Below, in pieces: positions 34,188 through 46,571 of a stretch of DNA of 64,000 nt. The DNA is from Pithys albifrons albifrons (lineage: Eukaryota; Chordata; Aves; Passeriformes; Thamnophilidae). The stretch lies in NCBI RefSeq assembly GCF_047495875.1, contig NC_092474.1, positions 14,180,200 to 14,244,199 on the forward strand. The letters run 5' to 3'. Each line of letters begins with the position of its first letter. Positions within the stretch are counted from its first letter, which is position 1. A model generated the notes under the pieces. That model did no database searches. It saw only the letters and a list, made by a program, of their open reading frames with translations, and was not told the DNA's origin. Both the position numbers and the translations under genes were made by a program.

Positions 34188-34345
34188 AGAATCACAGAAT
34201 CATTAAGGTTGGAAAAGACCTGCAAGATCATCAAGTCCAACCTTTTACCCATTTTTACCACTGTTCCCACTAAACCATATTGTGAAGGGCCTTGTCCACT
34301 TGTTTTTTGAACACTTGCAGGGAAATCTCAGCCAAGGGTGACACA
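34188..34345 (-). mobile_element. CR1 fragment, older
   Basis: AGAATCACAGAATCATTAAG, GGTTGGAAAAGACCTGCAAG and ATCATCAAGTCCAACC at the tail. Beyond it are ACCACTGTTCCCACTAAACC and CACTTGTTTTTTGAACAC. Confidence 0.85.
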
Positions 34346-35757
34346 TTCAGCTCTGCTGGTCTGGCTCCAGCCCTTCCTTTGCCATCTCTTGAGGACCTGC
34401 CCCACCACTTGGCTTACAAACTATGCCCGTGAAGGTCATGGAGATGCTCTCAGGCCCATTTCAGCAGGACTGGGGTTTTCCTTGGCCAGATGATGGCTCT
34501 GGGGACATCTAAATTCTAGTCCTGCTCTGGAATGCTGTACAAGAGCAGGAGGGCCAATCCATCATGGCAGGGACAGGTTAATCTGATTTATCAAGTCTCA
34601 GCTGGCAGACTGAAGAGTAATTTCTTCTCGCTGAAAATGTGGAGGAGTTGGGTGCTTGGACATTCAGACAGGACCCCACTTTATCACTTAAGGAGTCATT
34701 AAGCTGTGGAGCAGCTGGATTCAGCTTTGGAAAGGTGTTGGCTGTGTTCCCTGAATGCAGGAGAGATACCAGAGCAGGGACAAACACCAGCACAGAGCCC
34801 TCCAAAGGATAAATATCATCTCCCTGCGCCTTTGCCCAACTTCTCCAAGGGAGGGCTTAGATTTCCCACTCAAGAAGGGTCTACAGCCATGACTGAGGTG
34901 TGAAGGTCCCAGATGGGTCTTTCTGGTCCTCTGGGAAGAGCTGGCCAGTACCAGGCAGAGCCCTCCCAGGGCTGTGCACCATTTCCCCCTCTTTGCTCCT
35001 CAAGCACAGCAGGTCCAGTCAACCCTAGACTGGGACAGTCTTGTAAAGTGAATATTGCAGACATGGCCAAAAGAGGGAGGACAATGCTGTCAGAGGTCTG
35101 AGCCTCCTTGGTTCTCCTCCAGTTCCACTGCAGCTTTTCTTTGGGACTTCAGGGCCATTACATCAAAATCTTCCTCAGCAACTGTGTTTCTTTGGAAAAA
35201 CAGACACTTTCTTGTTTTGCTGACATCTCCACTCTCTTTGCTTCCTCGGGCTGTGAGAGCTGAGGTGAAGAGCTCGTCTCAAACAAGGCAGCAAGTTGAG
35301 CAACATGGGGAGAAAGGAAGAGCCAAAATCAGAGGAAATGCTGGGGAGATACCATGCAAACCAGAGTAGTTTAGAGGAAGAGCAAGAGAAATAGAGCTGT
35401 GCTGGTGGGATTGCCCTTCCTGGTTTTCATTCCTCACTGTTACTGGGCTCTGTCTCAGCTGTGGCTCCCAATAAACCCCTCAGAGATTTACACTGGCCAA
35501 GGTTTGCTCACTGTCTGCTATTCCTTTGTATATGTGGCTCTGGCTCTGGCATCTGTGGCTGTGTGTGACTGTGTTTCAGCTCCAGGTCCGTGTCTGTGGC
35601 CCTGGGGAGCTCTGTTGGCTCCTCTCCAGTCCCCACATTCTCTCCCTTGCCTGGGGATGGTTCTGTTGGGCTGTACCTGGTGGCCCAAGGATGGGGCAGT
35701 GAGGAGGACAAATCTCTCTCACAGGAAAATTTCAAATTCTAAGGAAACAACTTACTT
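34346..35757. other. Unassigned DNA
   Basis: No recognised repeat or gene. The 104-residue plus frame at 35055-35369 has no domain I recognise. Confidence 0.4.
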
Positions 35758-36075
35758 GGCAGGGGCAGAGGAGGGGCAGGCCCTGAGCTCTGCTCTGTGG
35801 GGACCAGGGACAGCACCCAGGGAATGGCTGGAGCTGTGTCAGGGCAGGGTCAGGTTGGATCTCAGGGAAAGGTTGTTCCCCAGAGGGTGGTGGGCACTGA
35901 GCAGGGTCCCCAGGGCAGTGGGCACAGCCCCAAGGCTGCCAGAGCTGCAGGAGTGTTTGGCTGATGCTCTGGGGCACAGGGTGTGACTCTTGGGGAAGGT
36001 CCTGTGCAGGGCCAGGAGTTGGACTCACTGATCCCTGTGGGTCCCTTCCAGCTCAGCCTATTCTGTGATTCTACC
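35758..36075 (+). mobile_element. CR1 fragment, T2 type
   Basis: From GGCAGGGGCAGAGGAGGGGC through GGCACAGGGTGTGACTCTT to CTATTCTGTGATTCTA. Confidence 0.92.
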
Positions 36076-37057
36076 ACCACTGTTAAAGAGTCACATGCAG
36101 AAGCTGAGTTTTCCAAAATCATCATCCTCTAACAGCCTTTAATCTTGTACTGAGAGGAGGAAACAGGAGAATTTCTACACTAGGGGTGCCAATTAATTTA
36201 AATTTTAGTTTGGGAGATGAACTCACACACACAGCAGCTTTTTCCCTGCCCTGGCACTGGACCAGTGCAGGCACAGCTCAAACTTTACACCCAGCAGTGG
36301 TTTGGCCTCCAAACTGCCCCTGGCTGTGGCTCTGGAGGCTGCACAGTGCAGGAGCAGAATTTAGGAGAGATGCAGTTCTCCTGCACACAACCAGCCTGGC
36401 AGGTAATTCTTCAGACAACTCTCTAAAAATAATCTATGTTCAATAAGTGACACAATTTAAGGAGTTGCAAGTGTGTTCATTCCGGGAGCTGGAGCTGCTG
36501 AGCTGCTTTAATTCAATGCTCCAAGATTCCCTCCTGACTGAGGGGAATTTTGTAGCTCCCAAAAGTTGGGGAATGTTGCTGCTTCCAAGAGGGAGGACCA
36601 GCTCCTGTGACAAGTTGATTTAAAAGTACAAACTTAGACTAACTACCCTGCAAGGTGTTTGTCTCAGTGTGACACCAGAGGCTTCACAGGTGGGCAGGAG
36701 ACAGATGTGAGTTCTGATCCAAGGAAATGATATTACAGCTTTTATGTACATTTTCATTCACAGGAGCCTTGTGCAGGGATTCTGGCATTTCCCAGTCACA
36801 TATTTCTGTCACTGGCTCACCAACAGCACCAACAGCACACAGTGATCCCATCCTTCATGCTTTGGGAATGTGCCTTTGCAGTGGAATGACTCCTTGCAGC
36901 AAGCATGGAATTTTAATAATTGATCACTTTGTTAGCCTGTTTTTGCACCATTTCTGTTCCAGATCTGCCCTGAACCAAACCTGCCCCAACCCTGCAGAAG
37001 GCCATGCCAGTGGGATCTTCCTGAAAGGGACTTTCTGCTGCATTAACAGTTCACTAC
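36076..37057. other. Unassigned DNA
   Basis: No recognised repeat or gene. Confidence 0.4.
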
Positions 37058-37360
37058 AGAGAATCATAGAATGCTGAGTTGGAAGGATCATAAATCCAAC
37101 TCCTGGCCCAGCAGAGGCACCCCAACAATCCCACCCTGTTCCTGAGTGTTGTGCAAACCCTCCTGCAGCTCTGGCAGCCTTGGGGCTGTGCCCACTGCCC
37201 TGGGGAGCCTGCTCAGTGCCCACCACCCTCTGGGGGAAGAGCCTTTCCCCGAGATCCAACCTGACACTGCCCTGACACAGCTCCAGCCATTCCTTGGGTG
37301 TTGCTCCTGGTCCCCACAGAGCAGAGCTCAGTGCCTGCCCCTCCTCTGCCCCTCCCAAGG
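37058..37360 (-). mobile_element. CR1 fragment, T2 type
   Basis: GAGAATCATAGAATGCTGAG, CAACTCCTGGCCCAGCAGAG and CCACCACCCTCTGGGGGAAG. It ends at CCCTCCTCTGCCCCTCC. Confidence 0.92.
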
Positions 37361-37846
37361 TAGCTGAATGCAGAAGGTGATGTTTCAGCACCTTGGACAC
37401 CCTCAAAGCCACCTCATTGGGCACTATAATATCAAAGTCCTGACCATCTTAGTCTGAATTAATGGTCACGCTGCTATAAGCAGCAGATTGAGAGATCTTT
37501 GAGCTCCCCCTTGAACCTGAACTGTTCCTGATTTTATGTTCCTGTTGCTCAAGACAGTCTGAAACGTGTCAGAGAGCCCTTTGTTAGACACCAGTGTGGT
37601 GCTTTCCAGAGCTGGCACTGAAGCATTACAGGAGCAACAGACACTGATTGCCTCTGAGAGGTGTCTCTCTGCCCTCAGGTTTGTGCCATGTGGGACCAAA
37701 TCCCATCTGCTTTTCCCTTATTTTTGGTCTGGGTGGTAAGGACAGAAGATGACTCTGGTGAGATGTTGTAGCTGAAACCGTTGATGGGCATGGGTACCTT
37801 TTCTGAGGAGGAGGAGCAGGAGAACCCACTTGCAGCATCACTCTGT
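37361..37846. other. Unassigned DNA
   Basis: No recognised repeat or gene. Confidence 0.4.
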
Positions 37847-37851
37847 GGGGT

Positions 37852-38563
37852 TGTCCTGGTTCAGCAACTGAGATCACTGTGTGGGGGTGACCAAAGCTGT
37901 GCATTCCAAACCCTCTGGGCCATTGCCCAGGAACTGTTCCCAATGGCCCATTGGCAGCAGCTGCCCAGGGCACAGCTGAGCCCTCAGGCTGGGAGCTGGC
38001 TGGGAAAGAAGCCTGGCAGAGGAGCTGGGAGAACTGCCCTGCAGGGACTCCTTGGCACCTCCACACCCACCTGAGGGCTCAGCTCTGCCCATGGGCCAGC
38101 AACGATTCCAAAATCCCCCCTGAGTGCCAGAGTCAGATCCCCCAGTGTGGAACTCCCTGCCCTGGGGGAGGCACTGGGGGCTCCCACCCAAACCTGAGGG
38201 GATATAAAATTGGGGTTTGGGGACTTCTGGAACCACTCTTTGGATCCAGAGGAGGAGCAGCCCCTGGGCAGGAGGAGCCCACCACTCTCCCCCAGACTGT
38301 GCCATCATCTGCACCAACAGGTTTGTCCCTTCCTTTTCCTTTGGACTCGATGGAACCACGTGGGGCTCAGCACAGGGACCACCAAACTCCCCTGTGTTTG
38401 TGCCCCAGGGGGCTGGGTTAGACTGCTGGGTTTGGGGGTTAAACCCAATTTCTCTTTGTGCCATTGCATTTATTGTAATATTGTTATTAAATTGATACTC
38501 TGACTTACCATCTCTTTCATGTTGGGCTTGTTTCTCCTGCTGGTTTACCTTTAAACCAGCACA
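37852..38563 (+). mobile_element. Solo LTR, group A
   Basis: 712 bp, with an exact duplication GGGGT (37847-37851 and 38564-38568). It starts TGTCCTGGTTCAGCAAC and ends TTTAAACCAGCACA. Retains a 156-residue version of the open frame shared by A copies. Confidence 0.96.
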
Positions 38564-38568
38564 GGGGT

Positions 38569-39956
38569 AACAGTGGTACCCTCTGGGGCAGGAGGGCATA
38601 TCTCTAATTGCATTTTGGAAAGGGTAATTGCTGATGTCCATCACTGTCTGAATAGGGGTTACTTAAGAGGGGTTGTTTAACAGCTACAACTAAATGTGGT
38701 TATTTTAAAATCAGTGTATCCAGGTAATTGCATCAAAGGCTTAAAAAAGATCAGGCTGAGGAATTCTCTGAAACACTAATGGAGATTTCCAGTAAATGTG
38801 GTGCAAGGATGAAGCTCCAGAGAGATGGGAAAAGGGCTAAATGCCTGTTAGAGGTAACTCCAGCCATGGGGAAAACCGCAACAGGGCAGTTGAGAAATGC
38901 AGAGCTAAAGGAAGACTAATAATTGGTACTTGATGCTGCTTTGAAATTTGGTACCAACCAACAGCCTTTCTTTTGGATGGGACAAAGAGCACTGTGCTGA
39001 TATGATGCTCTTCTGGACAGGACCTGACTTGCTGTTGTAACACGTTGTCTTGCAGGAGAAGTGCAAGTGATTTCCACCTTACTAATTGGAATAGAGGTTT
39101 TCACATGGTGACATCAAAAATTGGAGCTGCAGATACTGTTCAATGCATTTGCCAGACAAGCTCAGGCCTGCAGAGCTGCCCAGGAGTCTGAACACCTCCA
39201 CAGTCCAGGAGCATCACAGGTGAAACATCTTCCCTGCTTGGACCTACAGAGGGGTAGTGACCAAGTGGAAAGATCCCAAATGTCAGCAGAGATCCCCTGA
39301 GGGATCTGCTTTCCCAAGAAAGCCTGTCACATGCCACTGTCACATGGGACAGAGGAACAGCAGCCATTGTTCCACAAGGAAAGCTGGAGCTGAGGAAAGC
39401 AGCACCTGCCCCTTGCTCTCTGCCTGAAGGATGGCCATCCCACACTGCTGAAGGGGAAGGATGGCAGGAGGCTGTGCCCAGCTGTTTAAAGCTGCTGGAC
39501 AGGACAACTGTCACTGTTAAATGGAAAAGAAGGAAACAGCTCAGTAAAGAGCTGTTGCACGTGGCTCCAACATTCCTGGAGAGTGCCTGGAGCAGGGAAT
39601 GCGGGAATCAGGAAGTGTTCAGGGAAACAAGGAGGTGGGTTGGAGGAATCTTCACAGTTGCCTCTGCTGAATCCTTGGGGGGCCCTTGGCTGCTGTTCTC
39701 CCACTCACAAGTGTCAGGAGAAGAGCCAGAGAGCTTTGGAGGTCCTCTACCCCTCTGAGAGCAGTGGGGCTGGATACGATGCCCAGAGGAGCCGATTCAT
39801 CAGGTGACACGTAGGGCCATTGCCACTGCAGTGACACGATGTCCAACAGGGACTGACCGTGTTCCTCACCCCATGGTGAGGTGATGGCAGGCAGGTTCTT
39901 CATTCCAGCAGGGACTTGGAACAGTGCAGAGATGCCTCACACAAGAATAAGGTATT
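38569..39956. other. Unassigned DNA
   Basis: No recognised repeat or gene. Confidence 0.4.
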
Positions 39957-40068
39957 CCTGGAATCATGGAATGGTTTGGGTTGGAAGGGAGCTTAAAACT
40001 CGTTTCATTCCAACTCTCCTGCCATGGCAGGGAACCTTCCACTAGGACAAGGTTGCTCCAAGCAATGT
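39957..40068 (-). mobile_element. CR1 fragment, T1 type
   Basis: CCTGGAATCATGGAATGG, GGGTTGGAAGGGAGCTTAAA, GCCATGGCAGGGAACCTTCC and AAGGTTGCTCCAAGC. Confidence 0.88.
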
Positions 40069-40812
40069 GGAAGAGAAAAGCTGAGGGAAATGTGGGGTAA
40101 TTCATCACCATAACCCCTTTCCAAAGTCTGTTTCGGGTTCACTGAGAGTCTACAATTTTCAGTTCAGCCTTTGTTACTTTCCTAAAAGAACCGGGCCTAA
40201 CTTGGCTACAGATAATTCACTTGGAGAGGAACAAACTCAGATAACACCCTGAAAAAGTGTTTAGAGGGGATCCTGGTGGTCTTTCTTGTCTTTCTACCTG
40301 TGAAGTTTCCTTTACTTCATGTCCTACACCCTGACTGTGCCACAGTGGGAGGGCAATGAAAGCAGAGCCTCCTGTATCCATTTCTCAGTCTAGTTCTGAA
40401 GAAGAAATCTAGAGGAGGTCAAAGTGTGAAATTCTAATTTGCAAGTCTTATCCTGAGTGATTAAGGGGGTTCATTGAGAGGACTTTATCTTACAAGTGTT
40501 ATCAGGTGGCCTGAAGAGAAAGGGGAGTGCATTTACTTGCAAATGGCTTGCCGGAGACAACTGATAAGAGGAACTACACTGGAAAGGTTTCTCAGCTACT
40601 TCTATGGTTGTGTTCATAGGAGGGAGGGTTCAGGGTCTCCAGGCAGCACTGGGAATCAGCCAGGGAAACACTGTCCATGGGCAGAGTGGGGCATCCCAGG
40701 ACATGGGTACCTGGAGCTTGGTGGGAGATGGGAGGATCACACACAGCCTCAAATATGGAGTGTTTGGCACAGTCACCACGAGGGTCACAGTGCTCCAAAC
40801 AACCTCTTCATG
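40069..40812. other. Unassigned DNA
   Basis: No recognised repeat or gene. Confidence 0.4.
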
Positions 40813-40817
40813 GTCTC

Positions 40818-41444
40818 TGTCCTAGTTCAGCAGGAGGGACCAGCTAACCCTGTGTGTGGGTGATCAAAGCTGTGTGTTCTACCCCCTCTATTCATTCCCC
40901 AAGGTCAATGGGCCATTAGCAGCAGCTGCCCAGGGAGCCATTATCACCTTCACACCCAGCCTGAGGGGGCGGAGCTGCCAATGGGCCATCAACAGTTCAA
41001 CACCCCCTGGCTCCCAGAGTTAATCACCCATTGTGTGAGTCCCCGCCCAGGGGGAGGGACTGAGTACTCCCTGAGGGTACATAAGTGGTGGGTAAGAAGA
41101 CCTCAGGAACTTCTCATTGGATCCAGAGGAGCAGCAGGACCTCGACAGGAGGAGGTCACCACTCTAACCCAGACCACAGCCCTCACCTGCACCAACAGGT
41201 TTGTCATTTCCTTTTGCTCTGGACTTGGGGGAACCACAGGGGTCTCAGCACAAGGGCAAACAAACCCCCTTGGGTTTGTGCCCCAGGACACTGGGTTATA
41301 CTGCTGGGGTTTTGTGAGTTGAAAGCAATTTCCCTTTTGTGTCAGTGTTGTTATTGTAATATTATTATTAAATTTTAGGTCTGACTTATAATCTCTCTCG
41401 TGGTGAGTTCATTTCCCCTGCTGGTTCACCTTTAAACCAGCACA
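40818..41444 (+). mobile_element. Solo LTR, group B
   Basis: 627 bp, with an exact duplication GTCTC (40813-40817 and 41445-41449). A TATA-like GGGTACATAAGT lies mid-LTR upstream of the segment shared with group A, which would place U3 to its left. Confidence 0.96.
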
Positions 41445-41530
41445 GTCTCTGTTGGTAAAAATCTGGACTCCACCATAAGGTGACAGCACAGTTGTAAACC
41501 ATGACCCAGACTGAGGAAGTGCTTGTAAAA

Positions 41531-41640
41531 TCATGGAATATGCTGAGTTGGAAGGGACCCACAAGGATCATCGAGTCCAACTCCTGGCCCTGCACAAGAC
41601 GGCCCCAGGAATCCCACCATGTGCCTGGCTCTGTTGGTAT
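41531..41640 (-). mobile_element. CR1 fragment, T2 type
   Basis: AAATCATGGAATATGCTGAG, GGACCCACAAGGATCATCGA, and AACTCCTGGCCCTGCACAAG. It ends shortly after. Confidence 0.88.
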
Positions 41641-42481
41641 CAGAAGTTCCTGAAGACCCTCTCCCATATGGCAGAGGGTGCTAGAACATCAGCATTGCCA
41701 TTGCCCAGCAGTTTAAAGCAGTGGAAAGGTTGTCACAACTACTGGAAAGAGTATTTTGCTTCGACAGTTTGCTGAGAGCTTACAAAAGCCTGGGAATAGT
41801 CTTAGCTGAGTGTTTTCAGAGCAAATAAGAGGTGTAGCAGCTCAGGCTCCAGGGACACTGGCACATTCAGAGTCAGAATGAACAGATGATGTTGTAGACA
41901 CAGGAAAGGCCAATCCTCCCTCCTGCAGACCAGTAATCAGAATGGTGGGAGGTCCAGAGGGGGGATGGTGGAAGTGTCAGAGGGTCTAGTTTGGATAAAT
42001 ATCAAAGACAGGCCTATGGAATTAAATAGAAGAGTCTATAGTATACAGATGCCTTCTGAGAGGACAGACTGGGACAACAAAAGTCCCAACACACTCCAAC
42101 TAGGACATGCAGTGAGTACATTGCTCCTGAGTGCACCTCATGCAGCAAGGAATTGCTCATGAAGTGGGAGAGAAATACAAAGTAGGTCCAGTCCAGCCAC
42201 CCATGGTCTCCCACCTCTTCATAATCCAAGATTCTGAATTTGGCAAGCAAATATTCCTCTTGGCTTTTCCTTTTACGATTTGAGCTCAGGGCTTTAAGGG
42301 ATCTGTCTCATGTGTGTAGTGATCCCTAAAACCAGTGACCCAGGAGAGTGTGGCACTGCCTGGCTCCCCACCCCTGCTCCAGGTACTCAGGGGGCTTCTC
42401 TGGGCCCACAGAGCTCTCAAGGTGCTCCCCTGCTCAAGCAGGGCAGGTCTCTGACACCTGCCCTGACAACTTAGACAGTGG
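41641..42481. other. Unassigned DNA
   Basis: No recognised repeat or gene. Confidence 0.4.
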
Positions 42482-42812
42482 GATCACAGAATATGCTGAG
42501 CTGGGAGGGACCCACAAGGACCATGGAGTCCAACTCCTGGCCCTGCACAGGACCAGCCCCAAGAGCATCATCCAAACCCTCCTGGAGCTCTGGCAGCCTT
42601 GGGGCTGTGCCCACTGCCCTGGGGACCCTGCTCAGTGCCCACCACCCTCTGGGGGAAGGACCTTTCCCTGAGATCCAACCTGACCCTGCCCTGACACAGC
42701 TCCAGCCATTCCCTGTGCCCTGACCCTGCCCTGACACAGCTCCAGGTTGTTCCCTGTGCCCTGACCCTGCCCTGACACAGCTCCAGGTTGTTCCCTGGGT
42801 GCTGTCCCTCGG
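42482..42812 (-). mobile_element. CR1 fragment, T2 type, with internal triplication
   Basis: GGATCACAGAATATGCTGAG, CAGGACCAGCCCCAAGAG and CTCCAAACCCTCC-like UTR. A 40-41 bp segment beginning TGACCCTGCCCTGACACAG occurs three times in tandem (42681, 42721, 42762), whereas the other T2 copies in the window have one. Confidence 0.93.
42681..42800. repeat. Three tandem copies of a CR1 UTR segment
   Basis: Units of 40, 41 and about 39 bp. Units 2 and 3 share GGTTGTTCCCTG where unit 1 has CCATTCCCTG, so unit 2 or 3 was copied from the other. Confidence 0.92.
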
Positions 42813-43054
42813 ATGTTCACTGACACGGGAACAGCCTCAGAAGTTGAACTGCTGAGCTGGACTGTCCACTGAGCTTTGGGGTTCAGCTTCCCAGCTGCAC
42901 AAGGAAGGGAGGTCGTGGCAAGTGACACTGTGCCAGTCACGGCAGGCAGAGCTCCTGTAGCAGAAACATTCAGGTTCTCAGAGAAGCTGCGAGGAGAGGA
43001 AAGGTCCAGCACAAAACCAGCAGGCAGTGGTTTGTGCAGAGGGTGCTGAGGTGG

Positions 43055-44290
43055 TGTCTGGGGTTGAGCTGTGTCCTCGTTGAGCAGGAGGGACCAGTTG
43101 ACACTGTGTGGGGGTGATCAAAGCTGTGTATTCTACCCCCTCTATTCATTCCCCAAGGACAATGGGCCATTAGCAGCAGTTGCCCAGGGAGCCATTATCA
43201 CCTTCACACCCAGCCTGAGGGGGCGGAGCTGCCAATGGGCCATCAACAGTTCAACACCCCCTGGCTCCCAGAGTTAATCACCCATTGTGTGAGTCCCCGC
43301 CCAGGGGGAGGGACTGGGTGCTCCCTGAGGGTACATAAGTGGTGGGTAAGAAGACTTTGGTAACTTCTCATTGGATCCAGAGCAGCAGCAGGACCTTGAC
43401 AGGAGATCACCGCTCTCACCCAGACCACAGCCCTCGCCTGCACCAACAGGTTTGTCATTTCCTTTTGCTCTGGACTTGGGGGAGCCACAGGGGTCTCAGC
43501 ACAAGGGCAAACAAACCCCCTTGGGTTTGTGCCCCAGGACACTGGGTTATACTGCTGGGGTTTTGTGAGTTGAAAGCAATTTCCCTTTTGTGTCAGTGTT
43601 TTTATTGTAATATTATTATTAAATTTTAGGTCTGACTTATAATCTCTCTCATGGTGAGTTCATTTCCCCTGCTGGTTCACCTTTAAACCAGCATGAGCTG
43701 GCAAAATGCCAACTGCCCAATACAGAGCCAAGGCTTCCCTCCCCCTGCCACTGAGAAAAGGGACAAAGAAAAAAAATAGAAACTTGAAACAGGTTTAAAC
43801 TTAAACTAATTATATATATTTATACAGAAAGGAGAAAATTAAAAGAAAACTACAATATAACTCACTCTTACTCAAGTTAGAAATAACAAAAAATAACTCC
43901 CCACTCCCCATCAAACACAAATCCCATCATTTTAGCTACAAATCACTCCAGAGTTCTCAATCTCCAGAGGGACAGGCTCAAGCAGAGAGAAAGAGAAGAA
44001 CAAACATTTGACTTCCCTAAGATAACATGGTGGTGAGCTGTGCTGGGCCTGCTCCTCCCATCCCTCCTGGGACAGCACAGTGTGTCCTCCTGTGGCCACA
44101 GCTTGAAGGAACTGACTAAGCCACTCCTACACCAACTTTTATATTTTGAGATGATGTCGGAATATGGTGTGGAATGCCATTGGCCAGCAGTGTCAGCTGG
44201 CCCAGCCCAGCTCGAGTCAGCTGATGCTCTCAGGCCTACTCTGAAATCTAACCCCTAAATATAGGCCTACACCTGGCTAAACCCATAACA
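43055..44290 (-). mobile_element. Solo LTR, group C, interrupted by a group B LTR
   Basis: On the minus strand it starts TGTTATGGGTTTAGCCAGG and ends AACCCCAGACA. An exact duplication GGTGG lies at 43050-43054 and 44291-44295. The sequence between 43072 and 43695 belongs to a group B LTR inserted near the 3' end of the C LTR. Without it, the C LTR is 607 bp. Confidence 0.93.
43072..43695 (+). mobile_element. Nested solo LTR, group B
   Basis: 624 bp, starting TGTCCTCGTTGAGCAGG and ending AACCAGCATG, where other B copies end CACA. The duplication AGCTG (43067-43071 and 43696-43700) holds if the last two bases have mutated. Alternatively, the LTR ends at CCAGCA and the duplication is TGAGCTG. 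It sits inside the group C LTR, so it arrived later. Confidence 0.93.
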
Positions 44291-44295
44291 GGTGG

Positions 44296-44844
44296 AAAGG
44301 TGAAGAGGAGACTGCTGTGAGGTTGGGAATCCCTGGGAAGGACTGGCATGGAAGGATGTGGAGGAAAGGGTGGAGAGCAAGCTGAGGAGTGCTGTGCACA
44401 CAGCACTGATCCTCCTGCCACGAAAGCCAAGACAAATGGGGTGATTGAGGTACAAAAAGACAATCCTGCCCAAGCAGCACCACGTTTTTGCTGCTCCTCC
44501 AGCCTGTCCTGGGTCATGGGGAGGGACATGATGGAATGGTCTTTGCCAAGTGCTTTAAGAATCCTGACAGCTGATGTATTACACTTCCAGGCCCCAACAG
44601 AACTTTTTCTGGAGTAATTACTTTCGATTTCCTCACAATAAATACTTGGCTATTTTTCCCTTTCCAGTAATTGAGTGTATTTATTCTTAAGTAAGATTAA
44701 CTGTCTTTTGGAGCCCAAAATGGATGGGGTTGCCTTGGGAGATCAATACCAATGCTCATAACAGTTGTCTCTTTGTGAAGTCCTGAGGACCCTCCAGTTG
44801 ACCTTAGATGACCATTTCTCACTTCTTGAGGGGCTTGGGCCAGC
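44296..44844. other. Unassigned DNA
   Basis: No recognised repeat or gene. Confidence 0.4.
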
Positions 44845-44922
44845 TGAAGGTGACCATTGCAGGGGTTGGATTGAGATGAGCTTTAAGGTCTCTTTCAACC
44901 CAAACCATTCCATGATTCTTCT
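44845..44922 (+). mobile_element. CR1 fragment, T1 type
   Basis: TGACCATTGCAGGGGTTGGA, GAGATGAGCTTTAAGGTCTC and CCATTCCATGATTCTTC. Confidence 0.85.
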
Positions 44923-45489
44923 GATGGTTTACCCTACCCATCAACTCCTGTGGGAAACTTCTGGGCAGGCTGGACCTTGTGGGTGTCCTGCTGATGTCAC
45001 CCCTGGGATAAAGCAGAGGTTTACATTCAGCTCTCATTTAGCTTGTTCTTTCTCCTATTTTTGTGAGTTGTCCTCATCTTCCCTCCCTTCCTAAGTTTTG
45101 TGGCAGTCTGAGTCCCCCAATGCCACAGAAAAGGGAAGGATTTGCCTTCAGGGTCCACGTTATAGAGTATCTTCTGCCTGAGGAACATGTGGAACCAGGA
45201 GGTGAGGAGATGGCAGCAGATATGGACTTCTGGAAAGCAGGTGGAGGATTCAGCTCTGGGGATGTGCCTACAGCACACTGGGTGGGTTACTGTCCTAAAT
45301 CTCATTTGACTTGAACTTCTCAGGAGAAAATGAGAGAATGCAGCTGAACGGGCTTATTTGGTCTGAGAAACTCCCTTTCTTTGGCCCTGGGATGACCCTA
45401 ATCCTGGTAGGACCTCAGCCATGACTGTCTGATAAGATTATCACATGAGTTCCCTGGAGAGTTACTTGACAATCTATTTAAAAAATCGA
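44923..45489. other. Unassigned DNA
   Basis: No recognised repeat or gene. Confidence 0.4.
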
Positions 45490-46571
45490 ACTCAAACTCA
45501 GGGATCCATCCCAGGGTGATGAGGGAGCTGGCAGAAGAGCTTGCCAAGCCGCTCTCCATCATCTTCCAACAGTCCTGGCTCTCTGGGAAGCTCCCAGGTG
45601 ATTTGAAGTTGGCCAATGTCACCCCAATCCACAAAAAGGGCTGCAAGGCTGACCCTGGCAACTCCAGGCCTGTCAGCCTGACCTCGATGCCTGGCAGGGT
45701 TATGGACCAGATCATCCTGAGTGCAATCACACAGCACCTTCAGGGTGGACAAGGGATTAGATCCAGCCAGCAGGGGTTTAGGAGGGCAGGTCCTGTCTGA
45801 CCAACCTGATCTCCTTTTATGATCAGGTGATCCACCTGGTGGATGAGGGGAAGGCTGTGGGTGTGTCTACCTGGACCTTAGCAAGACCTTTGACACTGTC
45901 TCCCATAATATACTCCTGGAAAAGCTGGTAGCCCATGGCTTGGACAGGTGTACCCTCTGCTGGGTCAGGAGCTGGCTGGAGGGCCCAGAGAGTGCTGGTG
46001 AACAGGGCTGTGTCCAGCTGGTCACCAGTGGTGTCCCCCAGGGGTCCAGTCCTGTTTAACATCTTTATTGATGATTTAGATGAGGGGATTGAGTCCATCA
46101 TCAGCAAATTTGCTGATGACACCAAGTTGGGAGGGAGTGTCGACCTGCTGGAAGGCAGGAGGGCTCTGCAGAGGGATCTGGATAGACTGGAGAGATGGGC
46201 TGATTCCAATGGGATGGAGTTCAACAAGGCCAAGTGCAGGTCCTGCCCTTTGGCCACCCCAAGCCCTGCAGCGCTCCAGGCTGGGCACAGAGTGGCTGGA
46301 GAGCAGCCAGGCAGAGGGACCTGGGGGGACTGAGGGACAGGAAGCTCAACAGGAGCCACCAGTGTGCCCAGGTGGCCAAGAAGGCCAATGGGATCCTGGC
46401 CTGGATCCAAACTAGCGTGACCAGCAGGCCCAGGGCAGTGACCCTTCCCCTGGACTCTGCCTTGGGGAGGCCACACCTTGAGTGTTGTGTTCAGTTCTGG
46501 GCCCCTCAGTTGAGGCAAGAGATTGAGGGGCTGGAGCGGGGCCAGAGAAGAGCAACGAGGCTGGAGAAGGG

